A DNA stretch of 64,000 nucleotides, from the NCBI GenBank assembly GCA_022410635.1, contig JAJVDF010000018.1, positions 1,356,244-1,420,243 on the forward strand. The letters are read 5' to 3'. Positions 35,031-47,261 of the stretch are shown piece after piece; the first letter of the stretch is position 1, and every line of letters starts with the position of its first letter. Position numbers and translations under genes: made by a program. The notes below the pieces were generated by a model. That model saw only the letters and a list, made by a program, of their open reading frames with translations. It did no database searches and was not told the origin of the DNA. Source of the DNA: Tretioscincus oriximinensis (Eukaryota; Chordata; Lepidosauria; Squamata; Gymnophthalmidae).

Positions 35031-36105
35031 CTAGTGAAAATAACCCATTGTGCTATGGTAATGCAACAGACTCTAGCCCCTCCACCCCTTGCTCTTATCC
35101 ATGCCTCCACTCCCTCCCTCCCTTGCCCCACCCCATCCCCATTTCACTTTCTGGTTCTTTGTTTTGTTACTTCTTTTTTTTCAATTATATTTTATTATTA
35201 TTATTATTGGTAACGTTGTTATTACAGTGGTATAGCAGTGATTGGTACAGTATTTCGCAAATCACATTGTACAATATAAATTTGTAAGAACATTTATCAT
35301 AGAGATAATAATACAATGGTTATACATTCCACGTTACCATATATCTTGTACCCACCCCCCACCCAATATCCCTCCCCTCCACCACCACCTAGGAAATCAA
35401 GTTAAAAGAGCCTTACATAATATGCAATTGGGAAATAAGCTGTATAATGTACCTAATGATAGAATCTTGTCTATTTACACCGAAATTTATTAAGCTTTTC
35501 CAGTTATTTCTCCAGGTATGATTTATGGTAAAACCTTGTAAATACAACCTTTTTTCCCGGATGGCCTCTTGTAGCATAAATTCTTCTAAATAGTCATACC
35601 AAAGATTTAGAGACCATTGTGCCTTATCTTTCCAACCTCTAGCTACAACTAAATGTGCTGCCCAGACAGCTCTTTTTATAAAATAAGAGGTTTCGTAATC
35701 TGGTATCGGGACAGAAATTCTTACAGTCAACCAAAATAAGTCATCCACTGGGAGGTCTATATTTGTAATGAGTTTTATCTCATTTAATATTATTGTCTTA
35801 AAAGTTACAATTGTGGGACATTGAGACCACATATGAAAGTATGTACCCCTTGTAGAGCAGTTATGCCAGCATGATGTTGAGGCCCCAGTTATATGAGACA
35901 GTTCGACTGGTGTACGGTACCATCTTGTAATTTGTTTTGTTACTTCTTTCCATTTTCCTTTCTTTCTTTCTTCCTTTCCTTCTTTATTTTTTCTTCTTTA
36001 TCTTCCTCCCCTCTATTTCATTCATCCTTCCTTTCCTTCCTTCCTTNCCCACCCATTCCTGAACCCTGGGTATTCCACTTCTCACATCTTTCCACCCATT
36101 TATTA
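35031..36105. repeat. Unclassified dispersed repeat, copy 2, split by an L1 insertion
   Basis: The left part is 35031-35176 (CTAGTGAAAATAACCCATTG, TGCTATGGTAATGCAACAG) and the right part 35931-36105 (ending TTCCACTTCTCACATCTTTC). The parts align to copy 1 as one element once the L1 segment 35177-35930 and one target duplication are removed. A (CA)n run follows. Confidence 0.7.
35177..35930 (-). mobile_element. 5'-truncated L1 retrotransposon with 19-bp target duplication
   Basis: The identical 19-mer TTTGTTTTGTTACTTCTTT flanks the segment at 35158-35176 and 35931-35949, as expected for target-primed reverse transcription. The minus strand from 35832 to 35413 is open and reads like the C-terminal end of L1 ORF2, including HMWSQCP-like, ARGWKDKAQWSLNLWYDYLEE and QGFTINHTWRNNW-type segments. 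The 3' end lies to the left with a T/A-rich tail on plus. The copy is dead because it is truncated, but it is less decayed than most repeats here. Confidence 0.78.
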
Positions 36106-37027
36106 CCACACACACACACGCACAAAAATGTGGTTTAAAAGTAAACATATAATCAGGGCCATCAGGTAGAAATACGTATGAATATAAAATGCTAATACAG
36201 TTCATAACAATCTTGAACAGACAATAGAGAGGATTATTCAACCCTAAATCTACAGCCAGTCAGCTAATTCTAATAACTTTCTAGCAAGTTCATCAAAGCA
36301 AACCACCTCCTCAAAATACCCCAAACTCTCCAATTTCCCCCTATTGCATCCATTTCCTCATCCTATTGTACCTCTTGCTTTCTCTCTATTCACATATGCC
36401 TGTTGCTTCACAGAATTGCACTTTAGGATTTTTTTTCTCTTCCTCAGGCATGCCCAAGCAAGTCACAGGTTGTGCCTCATTCTCCCACGCTTTCCTAAAT
36501 CATAGCCTTTCAATCCCTAAAGAAACCCTGCCATCCTCTTTCAAGTCTTCCAGCTCATATTTGGTCCTGTTAGCTCTTTGTTGCTCTGTTGCAGGCCACG
36601 TGACCCAGAGAAGACAGTGAACCAACGTATATCCCCTTTCTGAAAAGGCATCAAACATAGAGTCAGTTCAAGGTCATATCCATATGATGAACTTTCTGGG
36701 ATAATGTGTAGTTTTCAATTCCAGAATAATTGCTAAGCCACAAACAAAAAAACATCCTGGTTACTACAGTCTTCTCTAGAGCCATGTGACTAGAGGCACC
36801 ATAGCAACCGGGATCCAAGGCCAACAAAGGACCATGGACTAAATGGTGAGGGTGGTAGAACTGAACACTGAATTTGCTTTTTTTGCTGCTGATGCATAGT
36901 GGGTTGACACCTTCATTGAACTATCCATCAACACTCCAGCACTCTTTAAATACATTGATCTACATGCAACTGGAAGGGGGGAAGGGTGGGGGACACTAGG
37001 GAGGGGAAGGGAGGGGAAGTAAAAGAA
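36106..37027. other. ANKMY1 intron; possible L1-type 3' tail near 36970
   Basis: The G-rich stretch AGGGGAAGGGAGGGGAAG near 37003 followed by an A-rich segment to about 37100 resembles the 3' end of a reptile L1 on the plus strand. The rest is unrecognised. Confidence 0.35.
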
Positions 37028-38058
37028 TTATGATAATGTAAATGTTGGATTATTAATGGAATGGTTTTGCTTCTCAAAATAAAAAAATATATGTAAAAAA
37101 ACCACTCCAGGATCCTTTTCCTGCTCTGTCACAGAAAGCTTGGTTCCCATCAATTGGTAGGAGTAATTGGGGTTCTTTGCCCCAATGTGCATGACTTTGC
37201 ACTTAAGTTGAAGTACATTTGACACTTTGTTGCCCACTCACCCAATTTCAATAGATCACTCTGGAGCTCTTTAAATTCTCTTTCAATTTTCACTAACCTG
37301 AACAGTTTAGTGTCATCAGTGAACTTGGCTAATTCACTGTTTACCACAGTTTGCTTATTATAGCTTTCTACTTGAATACTACAGCCTGGTTCCCCTACTC
37401 ATACAATATTATGTGCATAATTCTGTTCCCCAGTAATTGCATTTACATTTACACTTTCTTATACCAGATGTTACCCAGCTCCTGTCGACTTTCCCCCAGA
37501 TATCAGTTTAAAAGCTGCCCTACAACTTTTTAATATTAAGTGCCAACATTCTGCTTCCATCTTGGTTCAATTGCAACCCATCCCTTTTGTTCCAAATTGT
37601 CCCCCAGTTCCTGACAAATCTAAATCCTTCCTCATGACACCACAGCCTCATCCATGCATTGAAGCTTCTAATCTCTGCCTGTCTAGCTGGTCCTGTATGT
37701 GGAACAGGTAACATTTTGGAAAATGCTGCCTTGGAAGTCCAGGACTTCAATCTTCTGTCTAGGAACCTAAATTTGGCTTCCAGGACTCCCCTCTTCCAAT
37801 GCCATTGGTACCAACATGTTCCACAATACCTGGCTCCTCCCCAGCACTGCCTATCAGCCTGTCTAGATGCATCATGATGTCTGCAACCTTTGCACCCAGC
37901 AGGCAAGTTATCATGCAGTCAGCACACCCATCACACACCCTCCACTGTATATGCCTAATGTTCAAATCATCCACCACAAAAAGCCCCCCTCCCACCACCC
38001 GTGGAGGACTATCCTCAGTGTGACCACTAGTCTGTTTTAGTAATTTAAGTTCTGCAAA
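37028..38058 (-). mobile_element. Internally deleted CR1 LINE: ORF1 esterase relic then RT end
   Basis: On the minus strand, 38058-37520 gives overlapping frames with a ...VDDLNIRHIQWRVCDG segment, EHVGTNGIGRGE, FLDRRLKSWTSKAAFSKMLP and NKRDGLQLNQDG. These match the SGNH-type esterase domain described in ORF1 of CR1-like LINEs. Immediately after it, 37350-37028 gives FTDDTKLFRLVK and LLKLGEWATKCQMYFN, the CR1 reverse-transcriptase FADD region. The middle of the element is missing, so the copy is deleted as well as frameshifted. The esterase active-site motif appears to be GTNG where GTND is expected, and GLQLN where GLHLN is expected. Confidence 0.7.
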
Positions 38059-38099
38059 CATTTCACCAAGTATGACGATACATCAACAAGGATACCTAC

Positions 38100-38271
38100 T
38101 CTGCTTGGAAGTCGTATATTAGTCTTTGCTCCAGCTTCTAGAAGTAGTTTCACTATTTCTGCATCTGCAGCTTTAACAGCAAAAAAGAGAACATACATTG
38201 GGATGCTGCACATATTAGGATCCGCACCTCTCTTTAGTAACAGCTTGATTGTAACCAGTCTCTTGTTATGC
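38100..38271 (-). CDS. ANKMY1: ANKMY1 exon: ankyrin repeats
   Basis: A 172-bp exon (phase 2 to 0) encoding (E)[38 protein letters not shown] and [19 protein letters not shown]. Two ankyrin ends ([12 protein letters not shown] and [13 protein letters not shown]) are evident. The acceptor is GGTTTTTAG|G. The donor AGA|GTAGGT is chosen because it keeps phase 0 for the next exon. A CR1 relic ends only about 40 bases away. Confidence 0.92.
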
Positions 38272-39837
38272 CTAAAAACCAACAAAAAATTGATTGAAAC
38301 TCTAAACTAAACTCTGAAAAACTCAGTGGCTTATGCTGTGGAGTGAGGTGTTATCCATTGCAAACAATTGGCAAAACTTTAAACATATAATTATTCTTTT
38401 TTAATCTCATGACATACTCTTATGCTTTTGTTGTAGGCTGCCCAGAGAATCTTGTGAGACAAATAAACCAATGTTTCCAACATCTCTAAATATGGAACTA
38501 GAATCATCCAAATTCTGCCAGCACCGAAAATTTAAAAAGTACTATTTTTAATGTGATTAGAGAGCAGGGAATCTACTCCAAACTTGAATGAGTTAGTGGT
38601 ATAGCAAAATAGTCCCACCTTTATTCTGACAGCCTTCACAGACACCATGGAATACTGTGAAGGTCACGAATTATTCCTAGCCTTTGTTGTTTTCTGGGCT
38701 GACTATATCTGGCATTCATGCACTTCTGACAGTGCTTTATAGCACACCCCCAAAATGGATCCTCTGTAATATAGGCCCACACACATCTGTAGTCCAGTAC
38801 ATTAACTCCATGCCAACTATTCAGCTCAACTCTGAGGTCCATAGCTATAGCAGGCTAGGATGCCATTTTGGAAGCTGAAACCTGCCCAGCATACAAACGT
38901 CAAGTACTTACTTCAAAATTTATTCAGAAATAAGGTGCAGTATTGCTACTGAAACCTGTCACATTTTATAGCGGTAATCTAAGGCAGAAAGGGACTCAGC
39001 CAACTTCAGGGTTGTTATCTAACCTAAGGCAGGTTCTGAACTGTTTTTTTCCATGTGAACCTGACTATGGACCAGGCAGAATGATCTGGTCCAAACTCTG
39101 AGGGACAAACTGCAGAATGTAATAAAAATCGTCCACATTTTAATCATGGCGCAGCTAGCCAGCTACTTCAGAAACTGGAAACAAAAGTTGCAACTAGATT
39201 TTTTAAGTTATATACCCCAATGTGCTGCACTTCCAGAGCCATTCCCAAAAGGTCAGCAAAATGATACTGGGCTCTCTGCATCCAAAGCAGTCTAATGCCT
39301 CACTATTATGTGAACACAGACAGCAACTTTGGTCTACTGCTGGGAGACAGCTTAAAGTAATCTCCCATTGCAGTAGGCTCAGGTGTCATTTTATAACCTG
39401 GAACTATCACCAAATCCCATGTGAATGTGGCTCACAAACCAACTTCCAGCAATTGAAGGGGCCACCAACTGCACCCACCAGTGGTCTTCATGAAAATTAA
39501 TTACACAGCCCGTACAGGCAACAGTACATATTGGATAACAGACAAAACTNACCATTTATAAACAGCATTACTAAACCCTTCCCACAGAACTGATGCTATG
39601 CAAAAATCACCCAGTGGAGCATTCAGTCATTACTCCACATTCTCCTGAATAACTCTCAGATTGCTTTCGTAGCTATTAGTTAAGTTCCTTCACTTATATC
39701 TCACTCAGTTGCAAAATCATATATTTATGCAAGGACCTCATTTACTTCATAAGAGCCACCAACAGCCAACCTAAGTGTAATATTTACTTATTTTTACAAA
39801 AAGGTTAACAGTCTGGGGTTCATCGCTGGTCACTTAC
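38272..39837. other. ANKMY1 intron, nothing recognised
   Basis: An intron of about 1.6 kb. A GGCTGCCCAGAGAATCTTGT..AATAAACC word near 38427 may be an old SINE/LINE tail. No exon. Confidence 0.45.
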
Positions 39838-40214
39838 TCTGATATTGATGCTGCCAATCTTCTAAAAGTGCCCTCGTGTTGGACAATTGGATCGGCGAAG
39901 TAAGGCACTTTCAATAAATGACGGCTAAGGACAACAGCACCACGCTGTAGTGCTTCTGCAGAGACTTTGACTTTGTAGTTGTAAATAGCTAAGTGTGTCT
40001 CAGAGCTTTTTTCTCCAACAGTGTCCTCTGTACCTTCTAACGACTCAATATCAATCTCAGAGCTAAATCCTGTCTTTTCAGGATAGATGGAAAGTGCTGT
40101 AGGGGTGCTAATTGAGGACATTTTGTTTTCTGCACTTGCTTCAGTCAACTGAGATACTGCTGACTGCAAAAATGGTGTAGATTCTGGGGACATTTCTTCA
40201 AAACTCTCTGCCAT
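39838..40214 (-). CDS. ANKMY1: ANKMY1 exon: Ser/Thr/Glu-rich linker between ankyrin repeats
   Basis: A 377-bp exon (phase 0 to 2). It starts MAESFEEMSPESTPFL and is rich in Ser, Thr, Glu and Lys, probably a disordered linker, to about residue 75. The end is better conserved: LAIYNYKVKVSAEALQRGAV then VLSRHLLKVPYFADPIVQ. The acceptor is TTTGCTTTTTGTAG|A, directly before an in-frame ATG, so an alternative internal start cannot be excluded. Upstream exons of the same frame make an internal codon more likely. The donor is AGA|GTAAGT. Confidence 0.88.
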
Positions 40215-41088
40215 CTACAAAAAGCAAAGAAATTTAAGAAAGTGTTATACTTCGGAATAAACCTATTTTAATTATACAAACTTCATATCTGTATTAAATA
40301 ATCTACAAAACAGAAAAGATAGCATTATTTCATTTGTAAAACACAACTGAATGTTGTTAACAAAAATACTGCACTTTCTTTCCACTATGTCCATTTATTC
40401 CATTGAACTCTAAGAAGCGTGCATGGTTTTCCTCCAGCTAATNTGCCTATCACAAAGAAGGCTGCTAAGACTACTTTAGATTATTCTATATACCAGTGAT
40501 GAACACTGGCCAAACACCGGGTGGAGAAGCTGCGGATGCATGCCAACCTGTTGCCCTGCCCATTCATTGCCTCTCCTGGGTGGAGCATCACTACCTGACT
40601 GCAGCTAACGCACCCGCCTGCCTCACTGAGGGGTGGGGGGGAGAGAGGTGGCGGAGGAACAGAAATTTGGCCCATGGGGCCCCGAAACCCACAGGCCAAA
40701 ATTTTGGCCATCTCCACTTGTTATTATTATACAACATAATATCACAACTGCCCCAATTAATAACCTAAGGTTGACCTTCAAGTTCTTCCTAAGAAAATGA
40801 CCCCTCTGGGTGAAAAATACTTCCCCTTGGCTATCCTAATTTCAAGGAACGCTCCTAGTATTGTGTGATAGAGAAAGTATTTTTTCTATTCACTTTATCC
40901 ATCCCATGCATGGTTTTATTCACTTCAATTAGATCACCTCTTAAATGAAATCTTTCAAGGCTGAAGAGGCCTAGACATTGCAGCCTGATTTCATAAGGGT
41001 GGTGCTTTGGCATCTTTATCATTCTTTGTCAGTGTCATTAAAAGTACATTAGTAAGTATTTCACAAAACTGATTTATAAAGTACTGAC
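40215..41088. other. ANKMY1 intron with CR1 3' fragment
   Basis: Short intron. It contains a GC-richer stretch near 40500-40700 without a recognised family and the CR1 fragment at 40770-41010. Confidence 0.5.
40770..41010 (-). mobile_element. CR1 LINE 3' fragment
   Basis: The plus-strand words TGACCCCTCTGGGTGAAAAA, ACGCTCCTAGTATTGTGTGA and CACTTCAATTAGATCACCTC are the reverse complement of the end of CR1 ORF2. The same words occur in the copy at 50627-51140. Confidence 0.8.
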
Positions 41089-41253
41089 CTCTTTTTCAGA
41101 GCTATACCTCTCAGCAATATTGATGTGAAATGTTTCTGCTGGGAAATAATAAACAACACACATTGATAGAGCTGATGATCCTTCGTCATTGCATTTATTC
41201 ACATCAGCTCCACTATCAAGGAGAAGGTTGATGATGTCATCATGACCATTTAT
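41089..41253 (-). CDS. ANKMY1: ANKMY1 exon: ankyrin repeat
   Basis: A 165-bp, phase 0-0 exon encoding [40 protein letters not shown] and [15 protein letters not shown]. With the previous exon it forms a complete ankyrin repeat ([29 protein letters not shown]). The acceptor is TTTTCTTTTGCAG|A and the donor GAG|GTCAGT. Confidence 0.93.
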
Positions 41254-41760
41254 CTGCAAAAGAAAATTATTTGCATTATTTTAATAGTAAAGTAATTCGG
41301 TTATCTGAATTCTCTCTTTTTTCACACACACATCTGGATAAGTCTGCATTACATGGATATTATTTCGCCATGCAAATTGTAACTTTTCCTGCAGTTAAAC
41401 AAAAACACTTTTGAAGTGGTTTTGAGATTATTTAGTCATGGTTTACAGATGGGACCTTTCGCTCACCAATCTATATGCCACAAGCTACTATCTTCTAGGG
41501 CTATTTATGTGCTGGGTTTTATTCCAGCGAGTTCCCATCCATACTCAGGTACAAATTATGACAGGCTATCACCATGTTAATGGCAGGTTCCTCTGATGAA
41601 ATATAATCCAGATTAAGTGCAGAGCTGCCATTTTTGCTATGTGCGGATGAACCTAAGTGGCCCCAACATACCATTGTTCTGTTTAGCATCAGCTATTACA
41701 CTAAAAGTAGAATAGTCTACTTTGGCTAAGGACGGTATAGTATAAGATTGGGATTCTCAC
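41254..41760. other. Short ANKMY1 intron, nothing recognised
   Basis: A 507-bp intron without further feature. Confidence 0.6.
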
Positions 41761-41977
41761 CGCAGCAGCAGCAAGGGCAGTATATCCATGCACATCTGCT
41801 ACATCTGGATCAACCAAGTTGCTTCTTAAAAGCTCAGAAACTTGGTCATAGTCTCCTTCTGCTGACTTCTTGATTAGCTCTTCAGAAGCAAGTTCTTTTG
41901 GACCTTGGGCACCACAGCCATTTCGGTGACCTTCAGCAATAAGATTAACGTCCCAGTCAGTGTCTTTCTGGCAATGC
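41761..41977 (-). CDS. ANKMY1: ANKMY1 exon: first ankyrin repeat begins
   Basis: A 217-bp exon (phase 2 to 0). It encodes HCQKDTDWDVNLIAEGHRNG, then GPKELASEELIKKSAEGDYD, then VSELLRSNLVDPDVADVHGY and TALAAAA. The block DTDWD and the motif GPKE are conserved landmarks of ANKMY1. The last third is an ankyrin start. The acceptor is TATTTGCTTTTAG|G and the donor GCG|GTGAGA. Confidence 0.92.
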
Positions 41978-43062
41978 CTAAAAGCAAATAAAAGCATTAA
42001 AAAAAACCTAGAAAAATATCATGTTGGTTACATATATTATCAGCAATTCTTTTATTTTTCTTCTCTTGCTCTTTCTTCTCCAGCACCTTTGCATTAGTTC
42101 TTACAATATTTTTTACTTCCCTGTGCTACCTAAAAACTGATTACAAATGATAAAATATTATACAGTTGAGATAACAGGCAATTCAATTCTATTTATCATT
42201 TCTTTCCATATCCTTACTCCCAGTTTCCAGGGCAGTGAGAACACGGCTATTGATAACTGGGAATACCTTAATAGCAATATTTAGCTGCAAAAANCAACAT
42301 TTTTTAAATTAGTTTCAGAATTTTTTAAAAGTTTATTAACAAATAGTGGTTTTAGAAGGGTGCTACTGGAGGGGAGAAATGAATACAAAATTGAGCACTT
42401 TTTAAGCATAAGCTATATATTGTGCAAACATTTGCACATTTCATATAAGCAAGTTTCAAAAGAAGCAATTCTAACCATCTTATGTGAGGTTTACATTGAT
42501 ATTTTAAATATTTTGAAGTCATGATCAACTCCTAGTGACTTCTAGTATATCCCCATATCACTGCAATTTGGTGGGCAGCTACAAAAATGTGTTTTCATTA
42601 CCTTCTTCTGAGAAAATCCAGAGTTTTGAACTTGTAACCCTCTGCTATCAAGGCAGCTGTTTTATCACTGAGCTACAACTATTCCTTTAATTAGAAGTGA
42701 ATTCCAGAATTCATCATGTATAGTACTGCCATTATCAGCTTATGATTTCTGTCTCAGTTTTATTCAGTCGAACAGGGAAAACCTCCCAAATCAAGAGTAC
42801 TAACACGGGCGCAAAATTCAGGGGGAAAAATCAGCAGCATTATTAAATACAGGTAAATTTCACTTTTCAAGGTCTCATCTTACAACATAATAACTTTACT
42901 AGTACTTAGCTTTACACTGTTACTCTAAAACTGAGTGGTCAAAGTGATATTATTTTTATTTTCTTCTGTTTTACAAGTTCCCATTTTACAAGCAAACATT
43001 TGATTTGAATTATCTTACAAAAGTCAGGATTTTATTTAGATATGTACTCTACAGCATCTTAC
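41978..43062. other. ANKMY1 intron, nothing recognised
   Basis: AT-rich intron of about 1.1 kb with no recognised feature. Confidence 0.5.
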
Positions 43063-43532
43063 CTATATTTATATAAATGGGTTTGCATCTTCTTCAAGAA
43101 AGGGGTTATATTAGTTACAGGCCATAGCTTTTCATTAGACAGCTGTTTTCTTTTCTTAAAATATTGAAAGTCAAACTCCTTCAAGAAGGTACGGGTAAGA
43201 GGAAGGTGGTCTGCATCAATAGAGTATATATATATATTTTCAGGTAATGTAAAACTATCATCATTTAAGAGAAGACGTTTAAAGTTGTAGAAAAATGGGT
43301 CCTTCTCTTCATTTAGATCCCAATAGTTAATGCTCTCCTCTGAAATATATTCTTTGCTGAGCTTTGCATCATAATACACACTGAGCTCTGGGAAATCCAG
43401 AAGTGTAAAATATTCAGGTACTTCTGTACACAGTTTAATGATATGTGTTCGGTGCCACCAGCCAACATCTTGGCTGTCGTCTGTGTAGGTTTCAATTCCT
43501 GGTCCAAAGCGTTCATCACTCTTGTAAAGACC
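43063..43532 (-). CDS. ANKMY1: ANKMY1 large exon: last MORN motif and conserved middle region
   Basis: A 470-bp exon (phase 0 to 2). It begins [20 protein letters not shown], the last MORN-like repeat, then [15 protein letters not shown], a mixed region, [36 protein letters not shown] and an end near MQTHLYKYR. These blocks match human ANKMY1 in order. Because the frame continues across a region with several minus ORFs, the ATG codons inside the exon are not starts. The acceptor is ATCTTTGTGTAG|G and the donor ATAG|GTAAGA. Confidence 0.93.
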
Positions 43533-44149
43533 CTACACAAAGATTATACATTTTAGAAACTAACAGAAGAATAGAGGAAAACAAAAGTAATGAATAAATT
43601 AAGCTTCTATTTGTTATAGCAGTGCTTGTTCTTCCTATGCCCAATCCTTCCATTCCAGTAAATGTTTCACTTGTACCTGAGGGTATCTAGTCACAAGAAT
43701 AGCAGAAATGAAAGGAGGCAAAGAACTCTGCTCTTATCTCCTCCATCATGGAATGGCCAAGGGTCAATGGACAGCTAGATAGCAAGGAAAATAACATTAC
43801 GGAGAGCAAAGTACAAAAATTAAATGTAATAACTAAGCACTGCATGAGTCTACAAAAGTATGTACTATCTATAGGATCCAATTAACTAACTTCAAAGAGT
43901 GGATTCTGGATGAACCTTACATCATTGCAATTATCACTTTGATTCTGCTAAAAAACATTTCCATAACATTTTATGTATCTTCTCAGATCTGCAAGTTCAG
44001 TATCAGGAGCCATATAATTCTAAGTGAGAAAATATACAGAGTCACAGTATTCACAATCCACATATTCATAAGTTTTATAATCTGTGGCTTTGGGGAGTTT
44101 GTCAGAGAAACAAATAAGAGAAGACAAAAGAGAAGACACACAGGAGTTA

Positions 44150-44385
44150 GAGGACTGGGAAGGTGGAGGAGGAGAATTGTGTTTTTATACCTCACTTTTC
44201 TCACCCAAAGAGACTCAAAGTGGGCTTACAAAGTTTTTTCCCAAAGGCGTACATTTTATCTTCCCCACCACACTCAGATGATAGTACCTGTTAATCTACT
44301 TGCAACTGCTCACTTTTGAACAGCTAGGTTGGCTGAAGCGAAGGACAGTAGAAGACACTCACCTCTCTCCATGGCAGACACAAGG
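44150..44385 (-). mobile_element. Old type A SINE copy, minus strand
   Basis: The plus strand reads TTTTATACCTCACTTTTCTC, CAAAGAGACTCAAAGTGGG, then CAGCTAGGTTGGCTGAAGC, in the same order as the copies at 19838 and 63441 but more diverged and lacking the promoter boxes. Confidence 0.65.
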
Positions 44386-45379
44386 GCCTTGATTACCAAA
44401 CAAATAAAAGAATAAGAGCATGTGCAACAAACTTAGAAAGAGATTTTGTATTCAAGGGAATTTCCTATAGTAATTGGTTATGGCAAGAAAACTAAGATGG
44501 AAAAAAGTTTGTAATATAGCAACAGAGCTGGTTTATAGTGTGGCACAATCCCAGGGCACTATGCCTGTCAGCTTGCACAAAACAAAAGAGTTTGTGAACA
44601 TGCTTCTGACCCATAAACTGTTCCTGATAACATCAACAGAAACCTACAATCTTGCTTCCGTTCAGCTCCTCTGGCTAATTCAAGCTATTAATGCAGGTTG
44701 ATTCCGTTATTAGAACATGCAGCCTTATTTGTGAAGAAGATGACATAACTATCAGAATTAGGGTTTAAGGTATCCCTGAGGTGTTAAAATGGGGAACAGG
44801 ATCGTGGAAGGAACTGCAGTCTATTTTCCTTCCTATATACAGTACCTGCAAAGGTAAAATAGAGAGGTTCCATGGGTGAAATAGGTGAGGGAAAACTGTA
44901 AGCACCCTTTCTAGGTCTAGTCACGTCACATGTCTCAAAGTCTCAATGGAGATAGAAGTAATTAACTAAAATAAGAAGATTCATAACTTGGGTATTTTAG
45001 TATTATAGGAACCCAGAATTTTGCAGTTCAGGACAGGAGTGTCAATATGAGCACAATTCATGCCTATCTATAACAGAGCTATAAGAAACATCTGAACAAG
45101 TACTTTTACTTATTCTCACCTGAAGATTCAGAGGAAAATGCTTGCCTGGAGCTTATTACCACTAAAACAAAAAGACAGGTGAACTGCAACTTTAATGTAC
45201 ATGTAAAAGAGAACTTTTTACCAGATGCAACTTATAATATCTGCTGAAATTTCCTCCTTTTCATAATCATTCATGCCACCTATCCTGTCTTGATTTTTTA
45301 TAGCAACCCTAATTTATAATTATGTAAATCACAGACAGCAAAATTCCATACAATAAACATTAAACATATAGAATGTATA

Positions 45380-45652
45380 CAAGGAACACTTAGGAAATGG
45401 TCTCTCATCTGGGAGATCGGGTTTCGAAGCCCTGTGTTGCACATGGGGAGGGGTGAGCACCTTCCACTAGCCTGTAGCTCTAGCCAACCCAACTATATGA
45501 AAGCAAGAATTGCAAGAAATTGCAACTGACTGCAAGCAGAAACATGGAAACCACCACAGCCTGGTGGGGAAGATACCCTTGTAAGCTGCTTTGAGTCCCT
45601 TTGAAAGGTGAGAAAAGCGGGATTACAAGAACCCAGTTCTTCTTCTTCTTAA
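45380..45652 (+). mobile_element. Type A SINE copy, plus strand
   Basis: It is in sense orientation: B-box-like GGGTTTCGAAGCCC near 45420, the AGCTCTAGCCAACCC block near 45477, TGAGTCCCTTTGAAAGGTG near 45591, then a (TTC)n tail. The A-box end is shortened, and an internal deletion removes the TATATTTTGCCCGAAGGC part seen in the other copies. Confidence 0.72.
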
Positions 45653-47261
45653 TTAGTATTAGCTTGTTCACAGTGCTATTTGATCACTCACATCCGATCT
45701 TTACTTTTACCTTTTATTACAGATGCTGCCTGATATCTAAACTGATGCTGACTTTCATGTGTGCTGATAGCACTATTCTGAAAATTATTGAAGTGACCCG
45801 AAGTCAGTGTCATGTGAACCTGGGAGTTATTGTCTGAATTGAGTGGGAAATGTTGTTGAATGTATACATTAGTCAGAATTGTGTCCTTTGTTTTATTTTA
45901 TCAATAAAGTCTCGTTAACATGCTAAACTGTTTCTGTCTGTGTTCTTGATCTGATCCCATGGAGACTGAAATCTGATTTACAGATTGTTTACACAAGTAA
46001 GGAATTGGGAAGGATTATTTTAAACTTCTCCTGTTGACATATAGCATAAACCACCAAATAACATACTTAATAGTGGTGTTTCATTGGGATTGAATCCCAA
46101 ACTGAGTATCTCATTCTGCCCAATTGCTGCATGACTGCAAGACATGTGTATCCTTTTATCATATGTGGTGAACTTGCCTCGAATATTTAAATTCTGGTTA
46201 CTAATAAAATATGAAATTACCACAGTAATTAAGGAACTCCTGCAGTTCTTCCCAGAAGTTTGGTTAGACTTTAAAAGAAATAATGCACAAGTAGAGAACA
46301 AGATATTATTAAAGTATACTGTTGCTCTGGACTAGAAATTGGCAGACAGGATGACTGTAGGGAAACTCAATTAGGGCACATGAACTCAATTAGATGCGCA
46401 AGAAAAAGCTCAGAAAAAAACAATGATCACATGGCAACCTCTCTTCATAGATTTATAAAACTCATTTGCCTGTCATAGTTTGAACAAGTATAAGGATTTT
46501 AGTGTTTTATTCCAAGATACTACTAAAAATTAGGACTTTCCTAAGCATCTTATGGCAGACAATTTAGTTTTATTGGTTATTATAATGCATTTGTCATCAT
46601 CTTAGAGATCTACTCCGAAACTTTAGGGGGAAAAGCAGAGGAAAAAGACATTGTATAAATAGATAAGCATCGGCTGAAGTACAATAGATTAGCTAGGCTT
46701 CATCCTATAACTTAATGTGTTAAAGTTACTGTATTCCTTTTGCTAAATATATTTGACTTAAAACCTTAAAAGATATACTTTTTTGTTGGATTTCTAAAAT
46801 GCTGGTTGAAACAGTTTCTTTACATTTGATTTTTAATTTGGATTTGAAAAAAAAGCCAGAAAGAGATAACATTTTCTTTCAAAATAGTATTAGTAGGTTT
46901 CTTATTTCTGGACAAATTCAACTTTTTGTTGTTTCAAATACTGGCCAAGGCCCAATCCCCCCCACACGATATACTGAGATTTGGACGCGACTTTATCTTC
47001 ACTGTGTCCCACAAAGACACACATGCCCAGTGTTCCACCCACAGCAAACGTCCTTTGCCTCAGAACAACTGGCCACCACATTTCATCCGATTCAGCATCG
47101 AACATTTTCTAATATCCGTGAAGACATGCAAGGGGACATTAATCTTGCAAGACTTCAGGGCGAGACTAACAGCCCATTGGGTTATAGAGAATGCTGGAGA
47201 TTGTAGTTAGGAAAGCGTAACAATGCCTTATGGAGCTCATCATTCGACCGCATTAGTACAT

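Noticed and set aside
39838..40214. ATG at the first codon of this exon as the ANKMY1 start
   Set aside because: The exon continues an open frame from upstream exons with conserved MORN and ankyrin sequence, so the ATG is internal.
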